Of a stretch of 64,000 nt of DNA, positions 24,085-34,879 are shown piece after piece. The notes beneath the pieces were generated by a model that saw only the letters and a program-made list of their open reading frames with translations, was not told the DNA's origin and ran no database searches. Made by a program: the position numbers and the translations under genes. This stretch comes from Talinum fruticosum (taxonomy: Eukaryota > Streptophyta > Magnoliopsida > Caryophyllales > Talinaceae). How positions within the stretch are numbered: the first letter of the stretch is position 1; each line of letters opens with the position of its first letter. The DNA lies in the NCBI GenBank assembly GCA_021018815.1, contig JAITYX010000011.1:3796501-3860500 (forward strand), in the 5' to 3' direction.

Positions 24085-25754
24085 AGACTCCTACCAGAAT
24101 GCCAAAAATACCCTTCCAAAACCGTAACCCTAACCCTAGCATTTTTAGTCTTTAGTTTTTATTATGAGTTGGCATATTTTTGGGAAACATTGCCAACCAA
24201 TTTTATGCGTAAAGATTTTCGAAAGGGACGGAAAAATACCGACCTCAATTTTAGAGCGAATAAATTGCAGGCTCCTTCGGACGAAAAATATCAACCCAAT
24301 TCAAAGCGGAAATACAATGGTCATGCCTCCGTTAGTCGAACATGTTGGGCGTTCTATGATTTGAGAAAAATCGAACCCCCTTCCAGGTGAGCTCGTGTTG
24401 ACTCCACATTAAGTCGAAATATATCAACTCTTTAGTATGGGCCTTTGTAGGGTGCCTTTGATTGTGCCCAAGTCGTAATTTTACGTTGGAGGCCTTCGTT
24501 AGCTTCTCGTTTGCCTCCGAGCTTGATGTCGTCGAACGACGTTTAGCGTTGGGCTATAATAACGACCGTGCGCCTTGACGGCCAAAAATCTTTTTCGTCT
24601 TCAATTTGCGAACCATCGCTCCCTTCATTTTGAGGAGAAATGGGGGCACCCGATTATCCTTTGCCGGATTCCGAGCTAAGCCGTCGTAGATTGAACCTTG
24701 TAGCGTTGGAGCGGTTTCTTGCTGAACAAGAGTGTTCTTCGAGGGCGTTGACCTTGTGCCTTTTCCGGTGACTTAAGGTTTGAGTGATGTCTCTTAGAGA
24801 TCCTCTATGATCTTATGGGATCTTTGTTTGTCGAGTTGCATATGCTCGTAATTTCTTCGTCCAAGAGGCCCTCTTTTGACGAATGCACGCATTGAAGACC
24901 ATAGTCGATCTCTTCATGCTTGGCCTTTACTTGTCTTATGCTTGGATCTCGCTCCGAATGTCTCACTTTGGAGTCGAGCTCTTTGGCCGTATCAATCCCC
25001 TAGGAGGAAGCGCCAAAGGAGGGGAGATCCCCGAGGATGATGGCGTTGGCGAGGATGCCCAAGATGGCTCCGAGGATTGGGCCCCCTTTCCATGACTCTT
25101 CGTGGGATATGAGTTATTTTTGACGTCCTGCGTGCCATTATGACTTGATACTCTTTCGTTTTGCTTGAACTTTTATCTTCGATCGATCCTTGCTTTGATG
25201 CTTGTTGGATGCTTACTTGCCTCGTTGCTTCTTTTTATTGTTGCCGATTTTTGCTTTCTTGCCACTTGGGGTACATGATCATAGTGGAGTCTTCTTTGAG
25301 TTTTACAACTTGGCTGTCCTAGGGGATTGTATTAGCCCCGAGTGTTGCCCCCAAAATCGGCACAATGAAAAACATACAACGAAAGAAATTAGCAGCGTAG
25401 GCTGCCTTAGGGGTCATATTAGCCCCTACTTTTATTCTAACTTTGACAAAGTTAAGAAAATACAACAAAAGGAACTAGGGACTTGGGTGCTCTAGGGGAT
25501 TGTATTAGCCCCTATTCATGCCCACAAGATCGTCTTTAAGTAAAATATGAGACGTAAAAAAGCTTGCTCGTTGTATTGATAAAGGATCGAAGTCCGTACA
25601 AAAGAGAGGAATGTGTGCCCCCGTTGAGCGCTTTCGGAAAAGTCGCGTCAATCGTGGGTGATTCCTTTACAAAATCTTTAGGACTTGGCTGGGTGGGTCT
25701 TTAAAGAAAGGCCCCCACTCCGGACAATGAGCTCGCACTATTTACATAAGCACC
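24085..25754. other. Interior of the LTR element, no recognised coding
   Basis: This lies 3' of the protease on the element's own strand. It contains a duplicated phrase CTAGGGGATTGTATTAGCCC (25317 and 25490; a related TTAGGGGTCATATTAGCCCC at about 25410), but no RT, RNase H or integrase motif in any frame. It may correspond to the untranslated spacer of such elements. Confidence 0.5.
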
Positions 25755-26641
25755 ATTATCTCCTGAGTTCGATGTCTTCGGGAGGCGCAAGCCGGACCTT
25801 GACACGATTTTCCGGGGTGGTGAAGCACACCATCATCGTCTCGAAGACTTTGGTTGGGGCTCCACTTTCAACTTCTTACCCTTGGGGTCATCATGAGTTT
25901 TCCCCTCTTCTTTACGCTTCTCCATCAAAGGTCGAAGGCTTACTACATAGCATTCACGTGCGGTCTTTTGGTCTCCATAAGTCTCGCCTATGGATCCATC
26001 ATCAAGCTCATACTTCATGAGGAGAAGGTATGGAGCGACGACCGCTTTAATCTGGTTGAGGGTGGGACGTCCAATGATGACGTTGTAGGCGAGAGGGAAT
26101 GTCGATCACTAGGAATTTGACTTCGATGTTTCGGCCCCGACCTTCTCTCCAACCCCGACTGGTAGGTGGATCATGCCTATGGGGTGTACCGTCTGCCCTC
26201 CGAATCCGACAACAGGGTTGACGAGGGAAACCGGATTACGAGGGGAATACTTCAGCTGTCTTAGGCATTCCATGGTGATGACGTCAACCGAGCTTCCCGT
26301 GTCGATAAGGACCCTGCGGACTATGGCGTCCGAAACCTTCAATGTGATGACCAAAGGATCCTCGTGTGGGGCGGCCATGCTTTTCAAATCTTGTTCTCCG
26401 AAGGTCATTGTGGGCACCTTCGGAGGTGGAGGCTGGCCGGTGATCGGGACTTGTTGAGCGCTCCCGAGGTGAGCCTTCCAGGAAGAGAGGGTCGTGCCCC
26501 CTGCAAATCCCCAACGATAGTGGCTACAATCTTAGTAGCATCGTCCTCATCGTAGTGCTCATATCCTTGCCTTGAAGAACCTTCTTGTGCTCCATGAGTT
26601 TCTTTTTTGAGGAAGCGATCAATTTGCCCATTATCCGCCAA
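25755..26641 (-). pseudogene. Retrotransposon aspartic protease and C-terminal end of the polyprotein
   Basis: The active-site motif VLIDTGSSVDV lies at about 26281-26311. It is preceded by a linker with IVGDLQGARPSLPGRLTSGA and followed by HPIGMIHLPVGVG. Further on the - strand comes a segment typical of the protease end in Ty3/gypsy (MKYELDDGSIGETYGDQKTA, RECYVVSL). The frame then ends in a stop at about 25755, shortly after FTTPENRVKVRLAPPEDIEL. This stop lies where a normal element would continue into reverse transcriptase, so the polyprotein seems to be naturally short. Single-base shifts separate the parts. Confidence 0.75.
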
Positions 26642-28340
26642 CTTCCCAAGCGCCTTCTTTAACGCACGACACTCTGTAGTGTTGTGTCCGGTTTGTTCAT
26701 GAAATTCGCAATATTAGTTGGAAGCTCGCGCTTTCGCAGGAGTGGACATGGGGGTGGTTTTTGAGCATGGGGTGCCCTTTGATCTCCATCGAGAATACTC
26801 TAGGGGTCGGTGTTGAAGCGGTGGTCAACTTCATTTCGAGGATTAAATTTTCCATCTCCTCCTTTCTTTCGACCTCATCTCCTTCCTCCGCACGGATCTC
26901 TGTGGCCTGAATAAAGTCGGCCGCCTTTCGGAGTGCTTCGCCAAGGTGGACACCTTTTGTTCAGCGAGGAAAATTGAATCTTCCGCTTTTGAGTCCGTTA
27001 AGGAAGGCAGTGTAGGCGACTCCATCTTGCGAGTCGGAGATAAGGACGGCCTCTCCATGAAACCTTCGGACATAGTCTTTAAGGGTCTCGTTTCTCCCTT
27101 GCTTAATTTTGGAGAGGTGGATGCTAGTCTTCTTACGCTTGCAACTCGCAATGAATTGTGCGACGAACTTCTCGCATAGCTCTTCAAAGGAAGAGATGCT
27201 CCCTTGGGGAAGATTGTTGAACCATTTCGCGCGACGCCCTTTAGTGTAGCGAGGAAGAATCGGCGGTAGGTTGCATCGTCCCCGTCCTGAACGTACATGT
27301 GGGACTTGTAGTATGCCAAGTGATCTTCGGGATCGGTTGTGCCATTGTATGGATCAATGTTTGGAACCTTTATCTTCTTCATTCGGGGAGCATTCATAAT
27401 CTTCTTCGAAAATGGAATGTTGAAAGCATTCAGGTTGGCCTTGAATCGGAGCCGAGAGATGGGGACGGCGCGGGTTTGGTGGCGTGGAACTTCCACCAGG
27501 GAAGGACTCTTCCTCCTCTCGGATCGAGGGGAGTGTGCCCGGTCCTTTCGACTTCTCGGGACCCTTCGGATTTGATCGCTCATGACGCCTTTCTCTTGAT
27601 CGTTCCCGCTCTCGGGCGGCGGACCGTTCTTGGTCGCGCCTTGGGGCATTGCGGGCTCGATGAGAATTGCGGCTACGTGTAGCCGATCGTGCGGGACTAG
27701 CGGACCTTCCGCTCCCCAGGGTCTTTGCTCCGTGTTTGGGGCAAGGGCACCTCCATGATCGTCGAACCGAGCGAACGCCTGCTGTGGGTAGCATAGGGGG
27801 TCGAGGCCGTGTGCGAAGTTGCAATGTTCTTGTTGGCTTTATGGAGAGCTTTCTTTGCGTCGATAATTTCTCGTGCGTCGCCTTCTTCGTGACGCCTTGT
27901 CGGGAGGGCACTTGGCTGCTCAGAGCAAGCGCAGCTTGGTGCCTTAGTTGGTTGTTACGGGGCTGCGTGGGAGGGCATCCCGCCGAGAAGTAGCCAACAG
28001 TCGACCTCCGCAGGGGTTGTGCCATACCCAAGAGTTGGGGCGTAGCGGAAGGGCATGATTGGCATGTGCTCTGTTCCATGGTGACTCGCACTTGTTCTTG
28101 CACTTGTCGTGCAACTGATTGTTTTAAGGGTCTCTATTAGGTTTTGGAGAGCCCCTAGAGTGACGTACCCCTCCGGTTGGGTGTGGCGGTTGCCGGTAGA
28201 CCGCCGAGATGATTCCGCATCCTCGGGTTGAGGAGCGTCGCGGGATTGGCCCCCGTAGGCATTGAACGATGAGGGTGAGGGACTGGTGGGTTCGTGTCGC
28301 GAGTCATCTTGGATCGAGATCGGGTGCCACCGGCGACCAT
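26642..28340 (-). pseudogene. Retrotransposon gag (nucleocapsid precursor), frameshifted
   Basis: The frame begins near 28340 with a Pro/Arg-rich leader (MVAGGTRSRSKMTRDTNPPV). It runs through an Arg/Ser/Glu-rich charged stretch (about 27520-27700, RERERSRERRHER) and reaches the conserved gag core: PNIDPYNGTTDPEDHLAYYK with FFLATLKGVA downstream (about 27250-27400). This order is typical of plant Ty3/gypsy gag. The frame is shared by several overlapping ORFs, so at least two or three single-base shifts are present. Gag would build the virus-like particle. A zinc knuckle was not seen. Confidence 0.75.
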
Positions 28341-28351
28341 ATGCTACCTTC

Positions 28352-28374
28352 CTCCCCTGACGACGGCGCTAAAC
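28352..28374 (-). promoter_or_regulatory. Primer binding site, tRNA-Asp-like
   Basis: Directly after the 5' LTR the - strand reads GTTTAGCGCCGTCGTCAGGG. This resembles the TGGCGCCGTTGCCGGGGA site used by many plant Ty3/gypsy elements, which is complementary to a tRNA-Asp 3' end. It differs at the second and third positions and in the middle. The assignment is by similarity only. Confidence 0.5.
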
Positions 28375-28984
28375 TGTTTCCGGAGAAAATTGAGTTGATG
28401 ATGTGGATGATGATTCGAAGAGAGGAAGGATTTACTCGCTCCGGTTCCGAGGACGTGGCACGAGCGATCCGAGCCGAGTGATGACCGCTCGAACCCGCAA
28501 AAGGCGAAGCCCGGGTGGTGGATCCCGGGAACGCCCTCCGACGCTCAAGTTAGTAATGAACCGAGTTTGAATGGATCGAGGAGATCTTCCTCGATGTGCG
28601 TGGGGATTCCTTGGGAGTCGAGAAGTTTTCCAAAGATGGAGGTTCTCGGGGATGAATGTGTGCTGATGAACGTTGATGAACGTTATGAGTGTAGATGAGA
28701 GTTGAGAGTTTAGGAGCTTGAATGATTATCTTCAAATGAGATGTTTTGTCAAAATGAACATAACATGCCTTGGGGTTGAGGAAAGATGGGTATTTATAGA
28801 GGATTTTAAAGGGGTAAAACGGTACTTTACCATGGTTCAAGGAAACCCTAGCCCTAGTGGGCTTTGGGGCTTTACTCGGCCCATTAAGGGTTATTTTGGG
28901 CGATTCCTCCTTTATCCGAGCGATTAGGCCAGGTGGCTAGTGACGTAGCGGGCGGTTGATGCTTGTCAGGAAATACCCGAATCA
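28375..28984 (-). repeat. 5' LTR of the gag-protease element
   Basis: This 610-bp LTR matches the left LTR along its whole length. Differences are few and concentrate where one copy has CTG or CAG and the other CCG, CGG or CG (for example AATGAACCGAG here, AATGAACTGAG at 20270). Confidence 0.9.
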
Positions 28985-29379
28985 ATTATTAACACATCAA
29001 TAGCTTAATTAATCACATATTCATGCATTATTGTTTTACGAAGACGACGGAACTGCATAATTTCCAACATATAAACGGGCGGATAATATCCAAATTTGAT
29101 CTTGGCCATCATTTGAGTTGAAGGGGTTAGATTTTGTCACCATATTATCCCACCAAAAGTTGCAAACTCACCTTAGCTACTACTCCATGTATATGCATAC
29201 ACATCAATAAATATTCGATCATTTCTCAAAACTTGAAATGGGCTGATAAATTATACTAGTGTGAGTTCTGGGTTTGCAAAAATATTATATTAAAATATAA
29301 ATTTCAACCAAAAAAAAGGAGAAAGACACAGAAATATGGGAAAAAAGAAACAAAAAGCTTCAGGCAAGTTCTAAATCAC

Positions 29380-29466
29380 CTGAGCATCAGGGGCAACCTG
29401 GGAAGATTGAAAGCGATCAACAGCAACAGCAACAGCTTCTGGGAGTTCGATTCCGGAGTCCTCCAT
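29380..29466 (-). CDS. Likely first coding exon of the RING-CH E3 ligase
   Basis: The - strand ATG at 29466 opens 29 codons starting MEDSGIELPEAVAVAVDRFQ and ending at a clean donor, CAG|GTGATT. The phase is 0, which fits the acceptor CTCAG|GTTGAAAAAGCT of the exon at 17457. The acidic, short N-terminus is of the kind such ligases have. The intron between would be 11.9 kb and hold the LTR element. No better ATG exon was found between 17458 and 20084. This join is inference and needs a transcript. Confidence 0.6.
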
Positions 29467-29790
29467 TACTCCCCAAAAAAATAAAAAACAATATACAAAT
29501 GCCAATTTCAGTTTTCTATGAAATTTCTTCAGCAACTTTTCACAAGCTGCATCATACCTCGGCAACCCAGAAACAAGAAAATGGAAAGAGAAAGAGAGGA
29601 GAGAGAGAGGGAGGGAATGATAGTGGAAGCAGAGGAAGAGCATCTTTTTGAGCGTGGGATCTGGAAATTTGGTTTTTCCAGTGCCTTTTTTGGCTTCTTT
29701 TTGCAATTATTTGTTTTTCGATTTAATTTTTTAATGAATTGCCCGCCAACTTGTTCCCTGCCTGCTGCTCCTCCTCGTTATAAATTAAAT
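29467..29790 (-). promoter_or_regulatory. Probable 5' UTR and core promoter of the RING-CH gene
   Basis: Upstream of the ATG on the - strand lies a pyrimidine-rich patch (the GA-rich stretch at about 29578-29615 on +), common in plant 5' leaders. An AT element with TTTATAA on the - strand lies at about 29777-29785 and could act as a TATA box. The transcription start is not known. Confidence 0.35.
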
Positions 29791-31180
29791 TTTAATTTGA
29801 TTTTATTGGTGATGTAATTATTAATTTGATTTATTAGTCCTATTCTATTTTTTAAAAAAAATAAGAGCAAAATAAAAAGCAAAAGAGGAGAGAGATGTGC
29901 TTCTTGGCTTTTGATTAGTGGTTTACTGCTTTGACTCATTAGTCCATTTCGTTATTCTCCTTTTTTATATTTTATATTTAATTATTTTATTTGAATCATG
30001 AAGGTTTAAGATAAAAACTCTTCTAATAAATATATTTTCGGGGATTCGAAGTTATGTTTTAATCCTTACAGGGCTAAGATTACTATTACCTTAACTAATA
30101 CTTTATTTGTTTCTTTTATTTTTATTTTGTTTATTTATTTTTTGGTTTTTGACTTTTAATTTTCTCAATAATTTGGTTCATCCGAAAAAGATAATCTAAA
30201 TAATTGTTTGATCAAGATGGTAATTCATCTTTACAATTAAGAATTTGTGGATGAACTCCATTTCCTTGTGTGATGGGTGGGAGTTGTAATTGAGAATAAA
30301 GTACCATAATTATGTGTATATCCACATAAAGGTGGTGTTCAAATTGATCAGCAGACGAAATGGGGGATATGGAGTGAGATAATTACTTATAACAACAAAA
30401 TAAAACATGAGAAGATTGATAATCTTAATTGAAAAAATAAAAAATAGACTATTTAATGAGTTGTTTTAGTGCAAAATAACATTATCGAAATTCAAGAGAA
30501 AACACACTGCATTTGTCCAAATCTATTTTGTACAAATAAATAGTACACTTGTAAACAAAATCTCATATGTATAGACCTCATCTTAGGTCTCATATTTTAG
30601 GTCAACCAAATGGATTAGACTTTAGAGAGAGTGTTATTAGACTTTAGAGATATAATTTTTGTTTTTTTCTCCTACAAATATTATGAGCACTATAATATAT
30701 AATTTTTTTAAAAAAATTGTTCTATATTAACTTCAAAGTTTGATGTTTTAAAACTTCTTCTATCAATTAGTGTATTGAACCTAAGAAAATGTAGCAATTG
30801 ATTATTAAAATGAAATTGAACCTAAGGTTGATGATCCTTTTGGAACAAATTTTATATAAAAAAATTTGGGTGTGCTGGACTAATTTGTTTAGCTCATTTA
30901 AATAGGTTTAATCTTTAATTGTTTATATGAGTTTGGCTAACTACTGTTTCTTTGTACTGATTTGTTAGAAGCTTGTCTACATTAAAGGTCCGTTGAAAAT
31001 TGCTTGTTAAAATTAGTTGTTATAGCTGAAATTAGATGAAACGAAATGAAATGATTAGTTGTTATAAGCTGTTATAAGCTGAAATGGTTAGTTATTATAG
31101 GTGAAATAAGTTGAAATGTGATGAAAGGAGCTAAAATAATTAAGCTGTTATAACCGAAATGAGTTAAAACTTGTTATAAA
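29791..31180. other. Intergenic, AT-rich
   Basis: No gene is seen. At about 31010-31170 the phrases GTTATAAGCTGAAATG and GAAATGAGTTAAAA recur in changed forms, like the subterminal motifs of a non-autonomous DNA transposon, but no ends were found. Confidence 0.5.
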
Positions 31181-31490
31181 CTAGGCCTATACCCCTTGCT
31201 CGACAAGGATTTGAAGTAAAAATTTTTTCTTTTTAATTTTTTTAATATTTTCATACAAAATTTTTAAAAATATGATAATATTTTTAAAATTTTTTATTAT
31301 TTTAAATTTTATTGTTATTATATGAACTTTTTTATGAGCAATTATGAGACAACTATAAATATAATTTTCTTCACATCAAGGAGGATCTGTCAAAGATAAG
31401 TAAAATATTGGATTTCTTTTCATTCTTGTTAAACGAAATATGGATTACATTCTCGTTATAAAAAACAATCTTGAAGTAGGGCATCCTAAC
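31181..31490 (-). mobile_element. Helitron 3' end (incomplete element)
   Basis: On the - strand the sequence ends with a perfect hairpin CCTTG-TCGAG-CAAGG (31208-31194), then GGTATAGGC and CTAG, followed by T. A hairpin just before CTRR, inserted next to T, is the Helitron 3' signature. The 5' TC end was not found; the copia element inserted at 31491 may have cut it off. There is no coding content in the part present. Confidence 0.55.
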
Positions 31491-33030
31491 TGAAGACTCG
31501 GACCTTACATATATATCATTTTAAGTTCCATCAAGGGATCGGGTATAAGACTTCATCTCTCACAAGGTTTTAATTAAAAGTCATTCTATCCGCTTTAATG
31601 ATTTTACGGGTGATATAGCATCTTTTCGAGTGTTACGGAATCTATCGTATATATTCTCTTTCGACTCGATCGACTCAAATTGCATATTGCTTGTTTATCA
31701 TTTCACACACAATTCGAGTCACTCGGATAACACTCGAGATATATTACATGTTCAAACATTGGTTCTATTTTGCATAAACTCGGTTATGACTTCATGATCT
31801 AAGTTTGAGTGAATTACTTGTGTTAAAATTCATGTTTCTAAGTCGGCATGCTTGGTTTGAAATTGGCGAGGTCTAGATCAAGTCTTTCCACTCGATGTTA
31901 TTTATCGACTTGCTTTGCTTCTAGACTAACTTAGATGGAATTTGATTATAATGAATATTAGACTCAAAAAATTCTATTTCTTTCGACTCGAGATAATTAT
32001 GCACTTAATTATCTTAATTATAATTATTATCCGTGTCTAATCTTGGACCAAAGTATTTTATATTTTGAGAACCAAATTGATTTACTTTTGTAGGTTATTC
32101 AAACGAGGCTATCATATTTTTGAAGTACAAAAGTAGCCAGGCTTCAAAACGTCAAATCATTAGCGAGACAAGGCTTTTTCCACCTCCGATCAAGGCCCGG
32201 ACAACTGTGTTAGGGTTGTCTGTTTCCAAAGCTGGAAATCCGCAACACTAAGCTCAACTGTGGTTTCCACCCTACTTTTCGGACACCACCGGTGGATTGG
32301 GACTTCCAAAGAAGTCAAGAGCCGTTGCCCGACGTTCACACCTCAACGGATATTTTACGAGTGACTTAGAAAATCCATTACAACGGTCATAAAGGACTTC
32401 CGAGCGAGAAGATAGTCACAACGGCTAATCTGCTTGGTTATCTATAAATAGAAGCCAACTCTCAAGACTTGAAGATTGCTTGAATCAGCTGTCAATACAC
32501 GTACTTAAGCAAAAGTCATTGTATTCATACTCAATCTTCTACTTACAACTCCAACTATGTACTTAATATCTTTCCGAGTTGTAAGGTCTTGTAATTAGTT
32601 TACAAACACTCTTTCTTACTTTCGAGTAAGGTCCCTTGACTGACACTGTAAGGATTATGTCGGCTCGGTTGTCCCTAAGTGTAAAGGTTACCTCGGTTAG
32701 GAAGTACTAGATTAGATAAGGTAACTTCGAGTCTAGGAAAATCTTTTAAGGAATTGTCTAAGGGAGCAATTCTGGTTGAGTCTTTCTACTTGTATTTTGT
32801 GGATTCAAAATAGTGGATTTGACTTGGTGCTTGGACTAACACTGTTCGTGGTTTACGCCCGAGGAGGGTTTCCACGTAACTTTACGAGTTATCACTTTTC
32901 GAGTCTAATCTAAACTCGGACTCTCCACATAGTCATATCTAGTTTTATTCTTCCATTACTTGTTTAAATTTCCCCATCACCCTATTCACCCCTCTCGAGG
33001 GTGACTTAATCTCTCAAGAGCAAAACTTCA
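31491..33030 (+). repeat. Left LTR of the copia element
   Basis: This is a 1540-bp LTR. A TATA-like TATAAATAG lies at about 32441, with a C/A-rich start region after it. It differs from the right LTR mainly at CAG/CTG sites. Confidence 0.92.
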
Positions 33031-33032
33031 AT

Positions 33033-33044
33033 TGGTATCGAGCC
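33033..33044 (+). promoter_or_regulatory. Primer binding site, initiator tRNA-Met type
   Basis: The sequence TGGTATCGAGCC starts 2 bp after the LTR. The usual plant site is TGGTATCAGAGC. Here one base is missing at the CAG, which would break pairing with the tRNA if real. Confidence 0.85.
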
Positions 33045-33088
33045 TAGCCTTTCGAAAGGATCTAACCATCCAAAGGTTTAAAGATCAA

Positions 33089-34500
33089 ATGGCTCGAGAA
33101 CAATGGAGAGTTCGATAAAAGAAGATCTTCCAGCGAGACCACCAAAGTTCAAAGGATCTAACTTCGTGCACTAGAAGAAGCTCATGGAATGTTTCTTCTT
33201 GGATCATGATGAGGATGTGCGGAACATCATACAAGTAGGCAACTACATTCCCATGAAGACGGAAGAAACAAGACTCGTGCCCAAGATAAAAGTTGAGTTC
33301 ACTGCTGATGAAGCAGAGAAGTTCGAAAGAACTTTAAGGCGATGAACATTCGATGTGAGCCATCGGCTTAGAAGAGTACAGCCGAGTGTCGCACTGTGAC
33401 ACGGCCAAAGAAGTATGGGACACATTGGTCAACACTTATGAAGGCACAAGCCAGGTCGAGACAAATGAAGATAAGCCAATATCTTCACAAGTATGAGTTG
33501 TTCAAGATGGAGCCAGAAGAGAATATCACTCGGATGTTCATCAGCTTCACTGAGATTACCAATAATCTCAAATCTCTGGGTAGAAAGATTTCCCACGAAG
33601 AAATGTGCAGAAAGATACTCGAAGCCTACCCAGAGAAGATGGGGTCCCAAGGTGACGACCATTGAAGAGGCTCGGAACCTGTCCCAACTCAAGCTAGACG
33701 AACTCATTGGGAAGCTACTCATCCACGAGATCCATCCGGAAGAGGAGGACGCAGAGGTCAGCACCAAAAAGAACATTGCGCTTAAAGCCTCGAAACCGAG
33801 AGAAGCAAATGCGAGGTCATCGGACTCGGAAGAGGATCCCATGGCACTCTTCGCTAGAGGCTTCAAGAGAATGATGAAGCACAAGAGATGCGATAAGAAG
33901 CTAAGAGAAGAGTTCTATAATAAAGACAAGAAGGATAGAAAAGGTAAGCACTCTTCTCCTTCAAAGTTATCTTTAACTAAGAACTGTGGCTGTTTTATAT
34001 GTGGCGATAAGGAACACATAGTCAAGGACTGTATCAAGAGAAAGAGGGACGAAGGAAGAAAAAGGCTATGATGGCCACATGGAGTGATAAAGATTCATCA
34101 GAAGATGATGAGAACTCGAGATGACTCAAAATGTCCGATGGCACTCTCGACTCGAAGTTGAAAGCAGTCGGACTCGGATCACTCGAGACGGTGAGGAAAC
34201 AAATCCTCGGGAGGTAATTGAATACTTCCTCAAATTCTCCAAAGTTGATTTAGCCAAATATATTTGTACTTTGGAAGAAAAGTCTAATTCTGATTCTTCT
34301 CGGTTTAAAGAACAACTTGAGTCTGTTACTTCGAGAGCATCTCTTTGAAAAACGAATTGGAAAAGCTGAGACTTACTCTAAGAGAACTCAAGACTAGTAC
34401 TCAATCTAATGAGGCCGAGTCCGAGTTACTCGAAAGAGAGAATGAGCAATTGAAGCAAAAGCTCAACAAGTCTTAAGAACTTGTTTTAAAATTTACTCAA
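33089..34500 (+). pseudogene. Copia gag, frameshifted
   Basis: This starts near the ATG at 33089 (MAREQWR). It contains a UBN2-type gag core (HKYELFKMEPEENITRMFIS, then IEEARNLSQLKLDELIGKLL) and a zinc knuckle at 33991-34032, CFICGDKEHIVKDC, matching Cys-x2-Cys-x4-His-x4-Cys. A Glu/Lys/Ser-rich tail follows. The frame changes near 33457, around 33620 and after the knuckle. Confidence 0.8.
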
Positions 34501-34879
34501 GGTCAGAAAAACCTTGATATGCTCTTAGGATATCAATGTGTCTCCTTCAAAAAAGGACTTGGTTTTAACAGGGAGGAATACAATTCCTACTCGGAACTTT
34601 TCAAAAGGATTCCGAAGCTGTGAAGTTCCGGAAGGCTGAGCACAATTCCATTCATAAGAATGAAAGGAGGGCTGAGCCCGAGACTAGCTTACAAGAGAAA
34701 ACCTTCTCCACCGGTTTATAAAAGAAAAATTTTTCAAAAGAAAGAGACACGGACTCGGTTTTCTAAAAGAAAGACTTAGAATCGGACCAAACCCAAAGTT
34801 AAAGGGTCTACTTCCTCAGAAAAGGACCACATTAAAGGGAGTTCTTGGGTTTATTAGAGGAAGTGAGCAAGGTTAGTTT

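Larger units (their letters stand above)
20085..28989 (-). mobile_element. Non-autonomous LTR retrotransposon (gag-protease only, LARD-like), with TSD ATTAT
   Basis: Two direct repeats (20090-20703 and 28375-28984) start TGTTTCCGG and end CCCGAATCA on the + strand, giving canonical TG..CA ends. They are flanked by ATTAT at 20085-20089 and 28985-28989. Gag and protease are on the - strand, so the right LTR is the 5' LTR. The 7.67-kb interior encodes a Ty3/gypsy-type gag and aspartic protease. I find no reverse transcriptase, RNase H or integrase; the rest is tandem repeats and C/T-rich DNA. Gag-protease-only elements of this kind depend on enzymes supplied by a related full element. The element sits in the RING-CH first intron in the same orientation as the gene. 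Confidence 0.85.

Noticed and set aside
24115..24140. Interstitial telomere (CCCTAA repeats), also at 49966
   Set aside because: Only two units are present at each place; it is common by chance.
23221..24390. 389-codon ORF rich in Pro, Ser, Leu and Arg (extensin-like at first sight)
   Set aside because: It lies in the C/T-rich block, where long frames are open on both strands and in several phases at once; composition explains it.
25685..26120. Plus-strand ORFs of 88-111 codons over the protease region
   Set aside because: They are antisense shadows of the - strand protease frame, which has the recognised motif.
29518..29817. Plus-strand 99-codon ORF
   Set aside because: It is antisense to the probable 5' leader of the E3 ligase and consists of GA-rich and T-rich stretches.
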